From contig AP024889.1 of NCBI GenBank assembly GCA_024347015.1, forward strand, positions 2,604,001 through 2,668,000: a stretch of 64,000 bases of DNA, written 5' to 3'. This document shows, in pieces, positions 11,707 to 24,089 of the stretch. A program made the position numbers and the translations under genes. Under the pieces are notes generated by a model. That model made no database searches, was not told the DNA's origin, and worked only from the letters and a program-made list of their open reading frames with translations. Within the stretch, counting starts at the first letter, position 1; every line of letters begins with the position of its first letter. Source of the DNA: Vibrio pectenicida. Its GTDB lineage: Bacteria > Pseudomonadota > Gammaproteobacteria > Enterobacterales > Vibrionaceae.

Positions 11707-11724
11707 TAGATCGGGCCCGATCTA
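11707..11724. promoter_or_regulatory. 18-bp GC-rich palindrome before secA start
   Basis: Perfect inverted repeat TAGATCGGGCCCGATCTA, 23-40 nt upstream of the secA ATG. It is the most GC-rich piece of an AT-rich leader. In RNA it would form a hairpin only with strain because there is no loop, so a DNA operator is equally possible. Confidence 0.4.
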
Positions 11725-12043
11725 TATTCTATGCCTTCAGTTTCTAACAGTTTTAAACTAAGAATACTGAGATAAATCACTTTACCCAGATATTGCGGTG
11801 AGAACGTTAGATTTCAAGGCGTAAGTGGCGCTTAGTTTAAGGAATTTTACCACCAAGAACCAATAACAAGGTTATTTGTTTGAAGCATTCTTTATTTTTA
11901 CTGGTTATATGGCGGATGTTTATACGCTTTATGAATCTCAAATCATTAAGTAAAGCTCATTAGAGTCAGATCATAGGTGTAAATGTTCTAGTTATTACTT
12001 ATCAATAAGAGGGCATTTTTTTGCCACAAAAACATACTAAAAT

Positions 12044-12072
12044 AAAAAAACCAGGCAATTGCCTGGTTTTTA
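12044..12072 (-). terminator. lpxC terminator
   Basis: Perfect palindrome with core CCAGGCAATTGCCTGG flanked by A- and T-tracts, 15 nt past the lpxC stop. It closes the whole dcw-lpxC transcription unit. Confidence 0.88.
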
Positions 12073-12086
12073 GAAAGAGTTTACTT

Positions 12087-13004
12087 CTACACAATGAGTG
12101 CATTCACATTAGCAAATGCAACAGGAGATGTGGATTCTTCTTCAAAGGTTACCCACTCCCATGCTTCTTGGTCTGCTAGAACAGAACGTAAAAGCTGGTT
12201 GTTTAGTCCGTGGCCTGATTTAAAAGCACGGAATTCACCAATAATTGGGTGACCACACATATATAGATCACCAATAGCGTCAAGAACCTTGTGAGTGACG
12301 AATTCGTTATCAAAACGAAGACCTTCTTCATTCAAAATACGATACTCGTCCAGCACTATCGCACAGTCAAAACTACCGCCCAGACATAGGTTTTGTGACT
12401 GTAAGTATTCTATATCATGCATAAAACCAAAAGTTCGTGCTCGAGAAATATCTTTCACAAACCCTTGCGATGAAAAGTCAAACAATAGATGTTGTTCATC
12501 GGATTCAATAGCAGGATGGTTAAACTCGATTTCAAAATCCATACGAAAACCGTTATACGGTACAAATTCGGCCCATTTATCACCGTCTTCAAAGCGTACT
12601 GGTTTTTTTATACGGATAAAGCGTTTAGCTACATTTTGCTCTTCAAGACCAGCTTGTTGGAGCAAAAATACGAATGGGCTTGCGCTACCATCCATAATAG
12701 GAACTTCAGGTGCATCGACTTCAACGATAATATTATCAATTCCCATACCAGCAAGCGCGGCATTCAAGTGTTCAACCGTAGATATACGTATACCTTCATC
12801 ATTAACTAATGCGGTACATAACATAGTGTCACGAACGGATTGAGCATCAACGGGAAAATCGACAGGTGGATTAACATCTGTTCGACGGTATATAACGCCT
12901 GTGTTTGCAGCCGCTGGGCGAAGAGTCAACGTGACTTTACGTCCAGAGTGGAGACCCACTCCCGTTGTTTTCACTATTTCTTTCAGAGTACGTTGTCTGA
13001 TCAT
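12087..13004 (-). CDS. lpxC: UDP-3-O-acyl-N-acetylglucosamine deacetylase
   Basis: A 305-residue zinc amidase carrying out the committed step of lipid A synthesis, removal of the N-acetyl group from UDP-3-O-acyl-GlcNAc. The zinc ligands are visible as His79 in [10 protein letters not shown] and the His/Asp pair in [16 protein letters not shown]. Length equals E. coli LpxC (305). It sits 98 nt downstream of ftsZ at the end of the dcw cluster, as in most gammaproteobacteria, and is followed by a strong terminator. In E. coli its level is set by FtsH proteolysis acting on the C-terminus. Confidence 0.97.
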   Translation of the reverse strand: MIRQRTLKEIVKTTGVGLHSGRKVTLTLRPAAANTGVIYRRTDVNPPVDFPVDAQSVRDTMLCTALVNDEGIRISTVEHLNAALAGMGIDNIIVEVDAPEVPIMDGSASPFVFLLQQAGLEEQNVAKRFIRIKKPVRFEDGDKWAEFVPYNGFRMDFEIEFNHPAIESDEQHLLFDFSSQGFVKDISRARTFGFMHDIEYLQSQNLCLGGSFDCAIVLDEYRILNEEGLRFDNEFVTHKVLDAIGDLYMCGHPIIGEFRAFKSGHGLNNQLLRSVLADQEAWEWVTFEEESTSPVAFANVNALIV

Positions 13005-13102
13005 CTGCTTGCCTCAGTACAAATTGCTACAAAACACGGTCAATAAGCAACATCGACCGTGGATCGTACCATAATTTTGAACAGTGTCAAATTATGTCTA
13101 GT

Positions 13103-14338
13103 TTAGTCAGCCTGACGACGTAAAAATGCTGGAATATCCAGATACCCAGTATCCTTATCGGCTTTTGGAGCTGCACTTTGTTGGCCAGCACCTGAGCTTG
13201 AAGGAGCAGAACTTGTCGGCTGAGGAGTTGCTTGTGTTTTCTCCTGCAAAGTTGATGCCGGGTTCTCTTCTGCTTTATTGACAGCTTGTTGTTGAGCAGG
13301 CGCAACTGGTTGAGTTTGTGGCTGAGCGACAGGAGAAACTTTTGTTTTTCCTCCAGCAACTAAGGTGATATCAGGCTTCTTTTCAGTACCGATACCAGTA
13401 GCAACAACAGTCACACGAATCTCATCAGCCATATCAGGGTCTAACGAAGTACCAATAACAACTGTAGCATTATCTGAAGCAAATGCCTTGACTGTATTAC
13501 CAACCGTTTCAAATTCATCCAGACGCATATCAAGACCAGCTGTAATATTTACCAGAACACCACGAGCACCAGCAAGATCTATATCTTCAAGCAGAGGACT
13601 TGAGATTGCCATCTCAGCCGCTTCCTCAGCACGATCTTCACCTTTGGCAACACCGCTTCCCATCATGGCATGACCCATTTCTGACATCACAGTGCGAACA
13701 TCCGCAAAGTCAACGTTAATCATACCTGGACGAGTAATAAGTTCCGCAATACCTTGTACTGCATTCTTAAGTACGTCATTCGCGCTGGCAAAAGCTTCTA
13801 ATAAAGTAATCCCACGCCCTAGCACTTTAAGCAGTTTTTCATTAGGAATCGTAATTAAAGAATCAACTTGTTTCGATAACTCTTCAATTCCTTGCTCTGC
13901 AAATGCTAAGCGCTTCTTACCTTCGAAGCTAAATGGTTTAGTCACAACGGCTACCGTCAATATACCCAGTTCTTTTGCAACTTCTGCAATTACTGGAGCA
14001 GCACCTGTTCCTGTTCCACCACCCATACCAGCTGCGATAAATACCATATCGGCACCTTCGAGCTCTTCTTTAATTCTATCGCGATCTTCGAGAGCAGCGT
14101 CACGCCCAACTTGAGGGTTAGCTCCAGCTCCAAGACCTTTTGTCATATCACCACCAATCTGGATAACGCTATTCACGCTTGTTTTACGAAGCGCTTGCGC
14201 ATCTGTATTGATGCTAATGAATTCCACGCCTTCGATGGATTCACGTACCATGTGTTCAACAGCATTACCGCCGCCGCCACCAACCCCAACGACTTTGATT
14301 ACCGCGTCATCAGACATTTCCATCATCGGTTCAAACAT
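13103..14338 (-). CDS. ftsZ: Cell division GTPase FtsZ
   Basis: A 411-residue tubulin-like GTPase that forms the Z ring. It has the tubulin signature GGGTGTG in [16 protein letters not shown], the T7-loop region DFADVRTVM, a Pro/Gln/Ala-rich linker from about residue 320 to 390, and the C-terminal peptide [12 protein letters not shown] that binds FtsA and ZipA. The linker is longer than in E. coli (383 aa total), as is common in Vibrio. It follows ftsA by 30 nt. Confidence 0.98.
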   Translation of the reverse strand: MFEPMMEMSDDAVIKVVGVGGGGGNAVEHMVRESIEGVEFISINTDAQALRKTSVNSVIQIGGDMTKGLGAGANPQVGRDAALEDRDRIKEELEGADMVFIAAGMGGGTGTGAAPVIAEVAKELGILTVAVVTKPFSFEGKKRLAFAEQGIEELSKQVDSLITIPNEKLLKVLGRGITLLEAFASANDVLKNAVQGIAELITRPGMINVDFADVRTVMSEMGHAMMGSGVAKGEDRAEEAAEMAISSPLLEDIDLAGARGVLVNITAGLDMRLDEFETVGNTVKAFASDNATVVIGTSLDPDMADEIRVTVVATGIGTEKKPDITLVAGGKTKVSPVAQPQTQPVAPAQQQAVNKAEENPASTLQEKTQATPQPTSSAPSSSGAGQQSAAPKADKDTGYLDIPAFLRRQAD

Positions 14339-14368
14339 GTGTTATCTCCGTTTATCCTGCTACTCAGG

Positions 14369-15631
14369 TTAAAATTCTCTTTGTATCCAGTTACGCAAGC
14401 GCCCAAATAATGTTGTTACAGACTGGCGTTTTGGCTCAGTATACTCTGTATCCTCATTAATTTGGCTATCTCTTGCATAATGAAGTAAACCCACAGCCGT
14501 TGAATGATACGGCTCTTTTACATAATCTGTCAGCCCACTCACTTCGAGAGGCTTTCCTACTCTTACTTGATTACGGAATACGCGTTCAGCGCATTCCACT
14601 AATCCTTGAATTTGTGCAGCTCCACCCGTCAGAACTACACCTGCTGCAAGATGATGTTTAATTCCTTCTTCTCGCAACGCATCCTGAACTGTATCGATAG
14701 TCTGATTTACTAGGCCCATCAGTTCAGTATAACGGGGCTCAACCACTTCAGATAAAGTTTGTCTTTGCAAACTACGCGAAGGTCGTCCTCCAACGCTAGG
14801 TACATTAACGGTATCATCTTTACTGACTAGTTCACTGAGTGCACAACCATATTTTACTTTTATTTCTTCAGCATCACTAACAGGTGTACCAAATGCAAAT
14901 GCAATATCACTAGTGACCGCATTACCCGCATAAGAAAATACTTCTGTATGCCTCAAAGCACCACCAGTCCATATAGAGACGTCCATAGTGCCTGCACCAA
15001 TATCAACAACACAAACGCCTAACTCACGTTCATCTTCAGTGATAACTGCGGTACTGGCAGCTAAACCAGAATACACTAAGTGTTCAACTCTTAGTCCGCA
15101 ACGCTCAACAGCCTTAATAATATTTCTTGCCATATCATTATGGCATGAGATCAGGTGAACACTGACTTCCATCCGCACTCCTGATAACCCTAGCGGATTT
15201 TTTATCCCTTCTTGGTAATCAATGGTAAATTCTTGAGGAATTACATGCAGAATGCGTTGCTCGTCACCTATTTTGATAGATTTAGCAGTATGGATAGCGC
15301 GATCCATATCTTCTTGGGAAACCTCTTCATCTGAAATGGTCCCCATGCCTTTTTCTATTCGACTGGCAATATGCCGACCAGATATAGAAATAAAAACATT
15401 ACTAATCTGGCATTCAGCCATTAGTTCGGCCTGGTCAACAGCGCGCTGGACGGACTTAACGACGGACTCTAAATCGTTAACTCCACCTTTATCCATCCCG
15501 CGGGAGGGGCTGCTACCGGCACCAATGATATTTATTTGACCATCAGGCAGAACTTCTCCAACCAGAGCCGATACGGTTGCTGTGCCTATATCAAGACCAA
15601 CAATAATGTTGTCATCAGCGGTCTTTGTCAT
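14369..15631 (-). CDS. ftsA: Cell division actin homologue FtsA
   Basis: A 420-residue actin-fold ATPase that tethers FtsZ filaments to the membrane and recruits later division proteins. The phosphate-binding GLDIGTATVSALVGE, the CVVDIGAGTMD motif and GGAAQIQGL are present. The last residues (RLRNWIQREF) form the amphipathic membrane-targeting helix. Length matches E. coli (420). Its start overlaps the end of ftsQ by 17 nt, indicating coupled translation. Confidence 0.98.
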   Translation of the reverse strand: MTKTADDNIIVGLDIGTATVSALVGEVLPDGQINIIGAGSSPSRGMDKGGVNDLESVVKSVQRAVDQAELMAECQISNVFISISGRHIASRIEKGMGTISDEEVSQEDMDRAIHTAKSIKIGDEQRILHVIPQEFTIDYQEGIKNPLGLSGVRMEVSVHLISCHNDMARNIIKAVERCGLRVEHLVYSGLAASTAVITEDERELGVCVVDIGAGTMDVSIWTGGALRHTEVFSYAGNAVTSDIAFAFGTPVSDAEEIKVKYGCALSELVSKDDTVNVPSVGGRPSRSLQRQTLSEVVEPRYTELMGLVNQTIDTVQDALREEGIKHHLAAGVVLTGGAAQIQGLVECAERVFRNQVRVGKPLEVSGLTDYVKEPYHSTAVGLLHYARDSQINEDTEYTEPKRQSVTTLFGRLRNWIQREF

Positions 15632-16418
15632 CTGTGCTCTCTTGCTCTAACTCTTGTCCAGGAAACCAACCTACAGAAGCTCCTGTATCATACCTGAGGT
15701 CAATATAGCTGACTCTCTGTGAATCGCTACCTAAGTTTTTGTATAACGAGAGGAATCGCTCGACCCTCTCATATAAATATTCTTTACCTAATTCAAGCCT
15801 AATACCATTATCAAGAATAATCTGCCAAGCCCGACGCTCATTTAACAGCAAAGAAGATATCTTAAGGTCTAATACAGCAAATTTGGGACTTACCTCTCGC
15901 CATACCTCTAACACTTCTTGGTTACTTCCTAAAGGCCCGTATAGTTTTACACGTTGTTCACTCAATCTATCAATATCACCATTGAAGATATTACCTTGAT
16001 AATTAAGCAACTCAGTACCATTCCAGACAGCAACTGCTATATATTCCGTCAAAAACACTTTCACTGTGTCAGGCCACTGTTTTCTAATAGAAGCATGAGC
16101 GACCCAGGGTATAGCTTCAACCGTATCTTGCAAAACTTTAACATCTTGTGACATAAACGTACCAACATGCGGCAAAGTAGCAAATGCGCGCTGGACATCT
16201 AGCGATGTTACATATTTCAACTGCCCTTCCAATATTATATTCGATAGTGGTAGTCGCTTATCGTCCCACATCCAAGATACTGTGGAATACAAAATTGAAC
16301 TAATCAACAGCAATACAAGTAATAAAAACAGCCCACCAATACTATGCTTTCTTAATATCGGGTGCTCGGTTAGGCGACGGCCCTCTATATGCGCACTTTC
16401 GTCTAAGTCCGTTGCCAT
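15615..16418 (-). CDS. ftsQ: Cell division protein FtsQ
   Basis: A 267-residue bitopic divisome protein. It has a cytoplasmic N-terminus, one membrane helix (about residues 27-48, rich in Leu/Ile), a POTRA domain beginning about LSNIILEGQLKYV, and the FtsQ domain with the segment DLRYDTG near the end. It bridges early and late divisome components through FtsL/FtsB. In E. coli ddlB lies between murC and ftsQ; here a 158-bp non-coding gap takes that place. Confidence 0.95.
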   Translation of the reverse strand: MATDLDESAHIEGRRLTEHPILRKHSIGGLFLLLVLLLISSILYSTVSWMWDDKRLPLSNIILEGQLKYVTSLDVQRAFATLPHVGTFMSQDVKVLQDTVEAIPWVAHASIRKQWPDTVKVFLTEYIAVAVWNGTELLNYQGNIFNGDIDRLSEQRVKLYGPLGSNQEVLEVWREVSPKFAVLDLKISSLLLNERRAWQIILDNGIRLELGKEYLYERVERFLSLYKNLGSDSQRVSYIDLRYDTGASVGWFPGQELEQESTDDKDR

Positions 16419-16576
16419 TCAATCGCGACCTTATTCCTTACCTATTTTCATACCAAGGCAAAGTACTTATATTAACCTTTGGATTATACTGGTGTCATGT
16501 AAAGTATCAAACATTGAAATTGAGAAATCACACTTTAATTCTATTTTTCGTCTCAAATATTAGAAATTTCACTTTT

Positions 16577-18040
16577 TCAATCATTAGTACGCATTTTTTC
16601 TAAGCTTAATTCATACATGGCCAATTGCTTTGCTACCTTGCCAATATCTCCTGCACCTTGCGTTAGCACCAAGTCACCATCTTGCAAAATATTTGCTAAA
16701 ACTGATGGTAATGCACTGATCTCAGAAACAAAAATAGGGTCCAGCTTTCCGCGACTACGAATAGTCCGACACAATGATCGGCCATCAGCTCCTGCTATCG
16801 GCTTTTCACCTGCAGAGTACACATCGAGCATAAGTAGAACATCAACTTGATCGAGCACATTGGCGAAATCATCATATAGATCCCGTGTGCGGCTATAACG
16901 ATGTGGCTGGAAGATCATCACCAGACGTTTTTCCTTCCAACCATTGCGAGCAGCATGGATAGTCACATCCACTTCTGTTGGATGATGACCATAATCGTCA
17001 ACTAACATAACATGACCATTACCCGTCTCAAATTCACCTAAGTGCTCAAACCGCCGTCCAGTCCCTTGCGTTGAAGCCATAGCACGTAAAATCGCGTCAT
17101 CGTTAATATCATCCTCAGTCGCGACTGCAATTGCCGCAGCGGCATTAAGAGCATTGTGCCGCCCAGGAATATTCAGAGTGATCTCTATGTTTGTACGCCC
17201 ATTACGCGCTACAGTGAATTTACCTTGTTGGCCATACTGGCAATAATTTTCAATACGAACATCGGCCTGTTCATCGAAGCCATAGGTAATCACTTGGCGA
17301 CTAATACTTGGGATTAACTCTCTTACTACAGGATCGTCGATACAAACAATAGCCTGCCCATAAAAAGGCAAATTATGTAAGAAATCGATAAAAGTTTGTT
17401 TAAGTGTCTCGAAATCACCACCATAAGTATCCATATGGTCAGACTCAATATTGGTAACAATACTAACCATAGGTTGTAAATACAGAAAAGAAGCATCACT
17501 CTCATCAGCTTCCGCAATCAAGATACGGCTTGAACCCAAGCGTGCATTGGCGCCAACACTTTTAACTAAGCCACCGTTAACAAAAGTTGGGTCTAAACCA
17601 GCTTCTGAATAAATCTGGGTCACTAAAGCTGTTGTTGTTGTCTTACCGTGTGTTCCCGCCACTGCAATTCCATGTCTAAAACGCATAAGTTCTGCGAGCA
17701 TTTCAGCTCGACGTACTATTGGAATTCTAGCCGCGCGCGCAGCTAAAATCTCAGGGTTTTCTTCACTGACAGCCGTCGATACGACCACCACACTGGCTTT
17801 GTTGATATTGGAGTCGCTATGGCCAATAAAGATCCTCGCCCCTTTCTGGGCTAAACGTTCAGTTACTTGATTATCCGCAAGATCAGAACCTGAGATCTGG
17901 TAGCCCTCATTAAGCAAAACTTCTGCAATACCACTCATTCCTGCACCACCGATACCAATAAAATGAATACATTTTACACGACGCATTTCCGGTACCATGG
18001 CACGAATGTGCGCTAAGTTTTGAGTATGTTGAATTGTCAT
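16577..18040 (-). CDS. murC: UDP-N-acetylmuramate--L-alanine ligase
   Basis: A 487-residue Mur ligase that adds L-Ala to UDP-MurNAc. It carries the N-terminal UDP-binding motif [17 protein letters not shown], the ATP-binding GTHGKTTTT, the central EADESD, and C-terminal domain motifs including [10 protein letters not shown] and FQPHRYSRT. Length is close to E. coli MurC (491). It follows murG by 12 nt. Confidence 0.97.
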   Translation of the reverse strand: MTIQHTQNLAHIRAMVPEMRRVKCIHFIGIGGAGMSGIAEVLLNEGYQISGSDLADNQVTERLAQKGARIFIGHSDSNINKASVVVVSTAVSEENPEILAARAARIPIVRRAEMLAELMRFRHGIAVAGTHGKTTTTALVTQIYSEAGLDPTFVNGGLVKSVGANARLGSSRILIAEADESDASFLYLQPMVSIVTNIESDHMDTYGGDFETLKQTFIDFLHNLPFYGQAIVCIDDPVVRELIPSISRQVITYGFDEQADVRIENYCQYGQQGKFTVARNGRTNIEITLNIPGRHNALNAAAAIAVATEDDINDDAILRAMASTQGTGRRFEHLGEFETGNGHVMLVDDYGHHPTEVDVTIHAARNGWKEKRLVMIFQPHRYSRTRDLYDDFANVLDQVDVLLMLDVYSAGEKPIAGADGRSLCRTIRSRGKLDPIFVSEISALPSVLANILQDGDLVLTQGAGDIGKVAKQLAMYELSLEKMRTND

Positions 18041-18052
18041 GGATATTTCTCG

Positions 18053-19114
18053 TTAATTTGTTAGCGCAATAATGGCTTCAGCCACTTTGTTATCTGCATC
18101 TAACCTAGCAGCTGAACGTGCTCGGTTTGCCATTTCAAGCAGTCGTCGGCGATCAAATTGTTGTATTTGCTGAGTGAGTTTATCAACTGTCAGCTCTGGT
18201 TGCTCTATCATCTTAGCCGCACCACACTCTACCAAATGATCTGCATTTAAAGCCTGTTGTCTATCTTTATGCATAAAGGGAATAAATACCGCTCCTACCC
18301 CTGCGGCTGCAACTTCAGAGACAGTCAAAGCACCAGAACGACAAATAAGTATATCAGCCCATGCGTATGCATCAGCGACATCATCAATAAATTCTGCGAC
18401 ATCGGAATGTGCAATTTGGTATTGCTGGTATGAAGTTTCCACTTCCGCCTGGCGGTTTTTTCCTGCCTGATGACGTATCTCGTATCCCGTACCTAATCTT
18501 GCCATGACTTCTGGCATAGTGCGATTAAGAATTTGTGCGCCTTGGCTTCCTCCCATTACCAAGATGCGGATATTACCTTGACGCTCACCCATCCTCTGTT
18601 CTGGAGAACTTAGAGCAACAACATCTTCACGTACTGGATTTCCCACAACTTCTGCATTTGGGAAAGCACCAGGAAAAGCTTGAAACACCTTAGATGCGAT
18701 CCGAGATAAACACTGGTTAGTTAGCCCAGCTACCGCATTTTGTTCGTGTAACACAACAGGCACACCTAATATTTTAGCTGCAATACCACCTGGCCCACTG
18801 ACATACCCTCCCATTCCAAGTACAACATCAGGCTGCCAAGATTTAATGTGCCTTCTTGCTTGGAAAGTAGCATTAATAATCTGAAAAGGTGCTTGCATTA
18901 AACGTAATATGCCTTGGCCACGTAACCCTTTGACTTCAATGAAATCGATCTCAATCCCATGTTTGGGAACCAGCTCAGCCTCCATTCGATCAGCCGTTCC
19001 AAGCCAGCGAATATCCCAACCATGCTGTTGAAGCTTTTTAGCAACGGCTAAACCAGGAAAAACATGCCCTCCCGTTCCCCCAGCCATTACCATTAATCGT
19101 TTATTTTTTTTCAT
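18053..19114 (-). CDS. murG: Lipid II synthase (GlcNAc transferase) MurG
   Basis: A 353-residue GT-B glycosyltransferase that moves GlcNAc from UDP-GlcNAc to lipid I on the inner face of the membrane. It has the N-terminal glycine loop [10 protein letters not shown], the second G-loop [11 protein letters not shown], the third GGSQGAQ, and the donor-site segment [23 protein letters not shown]. Its start overlaps the ftsW end by 14 nt. Confidence 0.97.
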   Translation of the reverse strand: MKKNKRLMVMAGGTGGHVFPGLAVAKKLQQHGWDIRWLGTADRMEAELVPKHGIEIDFIEVKGLRGQGILRLMQAPFQIINATFQARRHIKSWQPDVVLGMGGYVSGPGGIAAKILGVPVVLHEQNAVAGLTNQCLSRIASKVFQAFPGAFPNAEVVGNPVREDVVALSSPEQRMGERQGNIRILVMGGSQGAQILNRTMPEVMARLGTGYEIRHQAGKNRQAEVETSYQQYQIAHSDVAEFIDDVADAYAWADILICRSGALTVSEVAAAGVGAVFIPFMHKDRQQALNADHLVECGAAKMIEQPELTVDKLTQQIQQFDRRRLLEMANRARSAARLDADNKVAEAIIALTN

Positions 19115-20300
19115 CGTCTTGTTTCTTTTTAGGTAATTGACTTAGGACGCTCACACGACATTCAAAATCGATTCTTAATAATATACTCACAGCGACCGTC
19201 ATAATAACCAGGCTAGAGCCACCATAACTAATCAAGGGCAAGGTCAAACCTTTAGTTGGAACCATACCCGCCGCAGCACCTACATTTACTAAGGTTTGAA
19301 AAGCAAACCAAATTCCTATTCCAAATGCTAAGTAACCACCAAACAGTAAATCATTATCAAACGCTTTTCGCCCAATCAAAATAGCTTTTACCACTAGACT
19401 AAAGATCAGAATAAGAACCAAAACGACACCAATAAAACCTAACTCTTCTGCAAGTACAGCAAAGACAAAGTCAGTATGAGCCTCAGGCAAATACTCAAGC
19501 TTTTGAATCGAATTCCCTAAGCCCTGCCCTAGCCATTCACCTCGACCAAATGCCATTAAAGATTGAGTTAACTGGTAACCACTGCCAAATGGGTCTTCCC
19601 ATGGATCTAGAAAAGAGGTAACGCGTCTCACTCGATATGGTTCAAGCAGTATCAAAGCTACCACTGACAAAATGCCAACCATCATTAGTGCCAAGAATTG
19701 ACTTAATTTAGCACCCGCAATAAACAGCATTCCAAACAAAGTCACCAACATCACAATCACTGTTCCTAAGTCAGGTTGAAGTAAGAGTAAGCTAGCTAAA
19801 GTACCAAAAATGATAATAGGTTTAATAAAACCACCAAAGAAGCTTGATCTGACTTCTTGATGTTTACGAACCAGGTAACCAGACATAAAGATAAATAACG
19901 ACAACTTGGCCACTTCTGCGGGCTGCAAGTTAAATAAACCTAGAGGTATCCAGCGAGACGCACCATTAACCGATTTACCAGCAAGCAAAACAACGACCAG
20001 AAGAAAAAACGATAATCCAAGTAATAAGGTACCGTACTGTGACCATTTACGTAGTGGTACTTGAAGTATGATACTTGCTGTAGACAAAGCTAATAGAAGA
20101 AATATTGCATGACGAAACATAAAATGAAAAGGTTGGTCCGTAAGGCGCGAACTAATTGGAAATGAAGCTGAGGTCACCATAACTAAGCCAGTTAGCATAA
20201 GCCCCAAAGCAATCCACAACAACTGACGGTCAAACAAAACTTCAGGAGAAGAAATTGTCATCCAACGTCTACTATTTGCTAACAGATCTCGTATTTGCAT
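19101..20300 (-). CDS. ftsW: Septal peptidoglycan glycosyltransferase FtsW (SEDS)
   Basis: A 399-residue polytopic protein with about ten membrane helices. The SEDS-family signature [17 protein letters not shown] is near residue 345, and [22 protein letters not shown] marks the periplasmic catalytic region. It works with FtsI to polymerise lipid II at the septum. Placed between murD and murG as in E. coli. Confidence 0.97.
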   Translation of the reverse strand: MQIRDLLANSRRWMTISSPEVLFDRQLLWIALGLMLTGLVMVTSASFPISSRLTDQPFHFMFRHAIFLLLALSTASIILQVPLRKWSQYGTLLLGLSFFLLVVVLLAGKSVNGASRWIPLGLFNLQPAEVAKLSLFIFMSGYLVRKHQEVRSSFFGGFIKPIIIFGTLASLLLLQPDLGTVIVMLVTLFGMLFIAGAKLSQFLALMMVGILSVVALILLEPYRVRRVTSFLDPWEDPFGSGYQLTQSLMAFGRGEWLGQGLGNSIQKLEYLPEAHTDFVFAVLAEELGFIGVVLVLILIFSLVVKAILIGRKAFDNDLLFGGYLAFGIGIWFAFQTLVNVGAAAGMVPTKGLTLPLISYGGSSLVIMTVAVSILLRIDFECRVSVLSQLPKKKQDDEKK

Positions 20301-20314
20301 TCTGATGACTTAAA

Positions 20315-21640
20315 CTATGCGTACTGTTTGACTAGCGCAGTAAATACCTCACCACGTGCCATAAAATTATTAAATTGATCGAAGCTTGCACAAGCAGGTG
20401 ATAACATCACCATATCGCCGCTCTCCACTCTATGACTAGCCCACTGAACGATGTCTTCTAGTGTGGCAAAATACTTTGAATCTTGCGTAAGGTGCATAAA
20501 ACGGCGTCCATCTTGTCCAAAACAGCACAGCTGAACATCCAAAGCTTGTAATACAAACTGGAGCTCCGAAAAATCAGCATCTTTGCCATCCCCACCAACT
20601 AATAGGTATAACTTACCGGAAAGAGACAATCCTGATAAAGCAGCTAAGGTGCTCGCTACATTTGTCGCTTTGGAATCATTAACCCACTTCACACCGTTGT
20701 TATGGGAGATAACCTGACATCTATGGGTCAGCCCTGTATAATTTTTTAGTGCATCACGTCCAGCAGTCACATTCACACCAGCTTCACCTAGCAATGCCAA
20801 TACCACAAGTGCATTTGCTACATTATGCCTACCAACTAAACTCAATTGATCCGCTGCCAGAAGTTGACGCTCACCATGGTATAAGAATTCTTTTCCATCT
20901 ATCGATTTAACATAGAACTCTGTTTTTTTCACCAGACTAAACTCAATTAACCGTAGCTCTTTTTTGTCAGGGTATGTCGCTAAATCATCGGCATTAACTA
21001 TACCAGCCTGAGCATGTTTGAAAATTCGAAGCTTGGCCTGTCGATAAGCCTCCATATCAGAATATCGATCCATATGATCTTCTGATAGATTCAGAAAAGC
21101 CGCAGCAACCAATGAAAGGCTAGACGTAGTTTCTAGCTGAAAGCTTGAAAGCTCTAAAATATAGAGGTCAGCATCTTGGTTAAGTAAATCAAGCGCAGGA
21201 ACACCTATATTCCCTCCAATAGCGGTCTTAACACCGGAGGCGTTTGATACCACACCAGCTAGATCAGTGACGGTACTCTTACCATTTGATCCTGTGATGG
21301 CGAGAACTGGTTTATCTACTTGCCAAGCAAAAAGTTCAATATCCCCAACTACGGGTATCCCCATCTTAATTGCTCGTTGAATCTCTAGGGTAGTTAATGC
21401 AATTCCGGGGTTAACCACTATAAGATCCACATCTACCAACCAGTCATCTGGCCAGCCACCGCAATGTAAATCTACCCCTTTAGGCAATGCCTCCACACCT
21501 GGTGGCTGTATGCGCGTATCGATGACTCGAACCGTCAAGCCATAGGGTAGCTTTGATAAATGCTTCACCACAGAGAGACCGGTAATTCCAAGCCCTACAA
21601 CAACAACACTATCAATATTTTGCCAAGGTTCAAAAGTCAA
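20315..21640 (-). CDS. murD: UDP-N-acetylmuramoyl-L-alanine--D-glutamate ligase
   Basis: A 441-residue Mur ligase that adds D-Glu to UDP-MurNAc-L-Ala. Motifs are the N-terminal [16 protein letters not shown], the P-loop [30 protein letters not shown] and [11 protein letters not shown]. Length is near E. coli MurD (438). It is 11 nt from mraY and 14 nt from ftsW. Confidence 0.97.
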   Translation of the reverse strand: MTFEPWQNIDSVVVVGLGITGLSVVKHLSKLPYGLTVRVIDTRIQPPGVEALPKGVDLHCGGWPDDWLVDVDLIVVNPGIALTTLEIQRAIKMGIPVVGDIELFAWQVDKPVLAITGSNGKSTVTDLAGVVSNASGVKTAIGGNIGVPALDLLNQDADLYILELSSFQLETTSSLSLVAAAFLNLSEDHMDRYSDMEAYRQAKLRIFKHAQAGIVNADDLATYPDKKELRLIEFSLVKKTEFYVKSIDGKEFLYHGERQLLAADQLSLVGRHNVANALVVLALLGEAGVNVTAGRDALKNYTGLTHRCQVISHNNGVKWVNDSKATNVASTLAALSGLSLSGKLYLLVGGDGKDADFSELQFVLQALDVQLCCFGQDGRRFMHLTQDSKYFATLEDIVQWASHRVESGDMVMLSPACASFDQFNNFMARGEVFTALVKQYA

Positions 21641-21651
21641 ACTCTACTTCC

Positions 21652-22734
21652 TTAACGTATTTTCAGTGTCGCTAAACCAACGAGTACTAATACTATTGAG
21701 ATGATCCAAAAACGCACAATGACGCGAGGTTCTGGCCAACCTTTTAATTCATAGTGATGGTGAATTGGAGCCATCCGAAAAATGCGCTGGCCTCTTAATT
21801 TATAAGAACCGACTTGGAGAATCACGGATAAGGTCTCCATGACAAATACGCCTCCCATAATGACGAGTACAAACTCTTGACGTACGAGTACTGCTATAGT
21901 TCCAAGAGCCCCACCAAGAGCGAGTGAACCTACATCCCCCATGAAAACTTGTGCAGGATAAGTGTTAAACCATAAAAATCCTAAGCCAGCACCCACCATT
22001 GCGGTACAAACAACCACCAGTTCAGATGCCAGAGGTACATAAGGAATATGTAAATAGTTCGCAAAGTTAACGTTACCTGTTGCCCAAGCAATCGCGGCAA
22101 AACCTGCAGAAACAAGTACTGTAGGCATAATTGCTAACCCATCCAAACCATCGGTAAGGTTAACCGCATTACTAGTGCCGACAATCACAAAATAGCTCAG
22201 CACTATATAGAAAAGGCCAAGCTGAGGCATAACATCCTTGAAGAAAGGTACGACTAACTGAGTTGCTGTCGTATCCTTGCCATAAGCATACAAAGCAAAC
22301 GAAACAACTAAAGCTATTGCAGACTGCCAAAAATATTTCCAGCGAGCAATAAGACCATCGGTATCTTTGTTCACAACTTTACGGTAGTCATCAACAAAAC
22401 CTACAACACCATAACCCGCTAGAACGGCCAACACAGCCCAAACATACGGATTGGACAAATCAGCCCAAACAAGTACTGTCGTAATAATTGCCGTTAAAAT
22501 CATTAGCCCCCCCATAGTTGGGGTGCCACGTTTGCTAAAATGAGATTCAGGCCCTTCATCTCGAACTACTTGACCAATTTGAAGCACCTGCAACCGCTTA
22601 ATAAGGCGAGGGCCCATCCATAGAGATAAACCCAAAGCGGTCAAAACACTCACAATGGCTCGAAAAGACAAATATTCAAATAGGCGGAAGAATGAAAAGT
22701 ATGGCTGTAGAAGCTCTGCAAGCCAAATAATCAT
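21652..22734 (-). CDS. mraY: Phospho-N-acetylmuramoyl-pentapeptide transferase
   Basis: A 360-residue, ten-helix membrane enzyme that transfers phospho-MurNAc-pentapeptide to undecaprenyl phosphate to give lipid I. It has the Mg-binding Asp pair in GFVDDYRKV, the [10 protein letters not shown] motif, the [12 protein letters not shown] motif and the histidine-rich [13 protein letters not shown] loop. Same length as E. coli MraY (360). It overlaps murF by 4 nt. Confidence 0.98.
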   Translation of the reverse strand: MIIWLAELLQPYFSFFRLFEYLSFRAIVSVLTALGLSLWMGPRLIKRLQVLQIGQVVRDEGPESHFSKRGTPTMGGLMILTAIITTVLVWADLSNPYVWAVLAVLAGYGVVGFVDDYRKVVNKDTDGLIARWKYFWQSAIALVVSFALYAYGKDTTATQLVVPFFKDVMPQLGLFYIVLSYFVIVGTSNAVNLTDGLDGLAIMPTVLVSAGFAAIAWATGNVNFANYLHIPYVPLASELVVVCTAMVGAGLGFLWFNTYPAQVFMGDVGSLALGGALGTIAVLVRQEFVLVIMGGVFVMETLSVILQVGSYKLRGQRIFRMAPIHHHYELKGWPEPRVIVRFWIISIVLVLVGLATLKIR

Positions 22735-24089
22735 GTATACATCTCCTTCATCGCAGCGACAACTTTACTCATTCCAGCACTATTTGCCCCTTTAACCAAT
22801 AATGTTTGGGGGCCACTATGCTGGACAATGTGCTGCTTAATAAACTCAATCATGCTTCCATGATCATCAAAATGCTTACCGTAGCATACATCACTAATCG
22901 CTATGCTATCTGATCCATAAGTAAGCACATATTCAAATTTAAATGGGGCCGCATGTTTACCGACTTGGCGGTGAAGTGCAAGGCTTTCCTTACCCAACTC
23001 AGCCATATTGCCCAAAATAAGCCACCTTATGCCATCAAAGCCACTCAATAAATCTGCAGCCGCTTTCATAGCTGGAACACTAGCATTATAGCTATCATCA
23101 ATCAGCTTAATATTCTCACTAAGCTCGATACTTTCAACTCTTCCTTTTACTTTAGATAAAGCTTCCAAACCCAAAACAATCATTTCCGATGATGCACCCA
23201 ACTCTACTGAAAGCGCAGTTGCAGCAAGTGCATTTGCGACATTATGCTGGCCAATAATTCCTAAAGACACATCAAAGCTAGTTTTGGGAGTATCAATGGT
23301 AAAAGAAGTCATACCATTGATGTTTATAGTTAGGTTACGTGCTTTATATTGTGCACTGTTATCAGAGAGTGAGAATGTCTTCACTGTTTTGTCAGACAAT
23401 ATACTTTGCCACAACTTACCGCCATGGCTATCTAAGTTAACGATAGCTACTGCACCAGACTTAAGTCCCTGATAGATTTCTCCTTTCGCTTTCTTAACCC
23501 CCTCCATAGAGCCAAAACCCTCTAAGTGAGCGGCTTCTACATTATTGACCAGAGCGACATCTGGTCTTACCAATTGTGTAGTATAAGCAATTTCACCGAT
23601 ATGGTTAGCACCCAGCTCGATGACAGCACAGTCATCTTCTGGTTGAGATCGCAATAAAGTCAGCGGCACTCCAATATCATTATTGAAATTACCGGTGGTA
23701 TAAAGTACTCGCCCCTGCTGAGACATAATGCTCGCCACCATTTCCTTAACTGTTGTTTTACCACAGCTCCCCGTGATAGCAACCGTCGGAGTCTGACATA
23801 CTTGATGAACAAATTGGCCTAATTTACCCAATGCGGTTTTGGTATCGCTTACCAATAATTGAGGGACTTGAACATCAACACAACGACTGACTAACAGAGC
23901 TATGGCACCAGATGATACTGCCTGCTGCACAAAATCATGGGCGTCAAATCGCTCACCGATCAAAGCTACAAACAGAGAGTCGGTCTCGATAGTTCTGGTA
24001 TCTGTTGATATATGTTGAATCACAGCATCATCACCTATCAGCTCAGCATCAATTACTTCAACTAATTGTGTCAGAGTCAAAGGGATCAT
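22731..24089 (-). CDS. murF: UDP-MurNAc-tripeptide--D-alanyl-D-alanine ligase
   Basis: A 452-residue Mur ligase that adds the D-Ala-D-Ala dipeptide to the UDP-MurNAc tripeptide. It has the P-loop [26 protein letters not shown], the segment [10 protein letters not shown], and [11 protein letters not shown] in the C-terminal part. Length equals E. coli MurF (452). It overlaps both murE and mraY by 4 nt (ATGA-type junctions). Confidence 0.97.
   Translation of the reverse strand: MIPLTLTQLVEVIDAELIGDDAVIQHISTDTRTIETDSLFVALIGERFDAHDFVQQAVSSGAIALLVSRCVDVQVPQLLVSDTKTALGKLGQFVHQVCQTPTVAITGSCGKTTVKEMVASIMSQQGRVLYTTGNFNNDIGVPLTLLRSQPEDDCAVIELGANHIGEIAYTTQLVRPDVALVNNVEAAHLEGFGSMEGVKKAKGEIYQGLKSGAVAIVNLDSHGGKLWQSILSDKTVKTFSLSDNSAQYKARNLTININGMTSFTIDTPKTSFDVSLGIIGQHNVANALAATALSVELGASSEMIVLGLEALSKVKGRVESIELSENIKLIDDSYNASVPAMKAAADLLSGFDGIRWLILGNMAELGKESLALHRQVGKHAAPFKFEYVLTYGSDSIAISDVCYGKHFDDHGSMIEFIKQHIVQHSGPQTLLVKGANSAGMSKVVAAMKEMYT

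Larger units (their letters stand above)
11685..12086 (-). promoter_or_regulatory. secA upstream region (402 bp, no gene)
   Basis: Non-coding gap between lpxC and secA, where enterobacteria carry secM. I found no signal-peptide-bearing ORF or SecM-like arrest motif. It contains the lpxC terminator at its right end and an 18-bp palindrome just before secA. The secA promoter must lie here because the terminator separates it from lpxC. Confidence 0.5.

Noticed and set aside
11725..12040. Possible secM-like or small regulatory ORF before secA
   Set aside because: Reading all minus-strand frames gives only short frames with no signal peptide or arrest motif.
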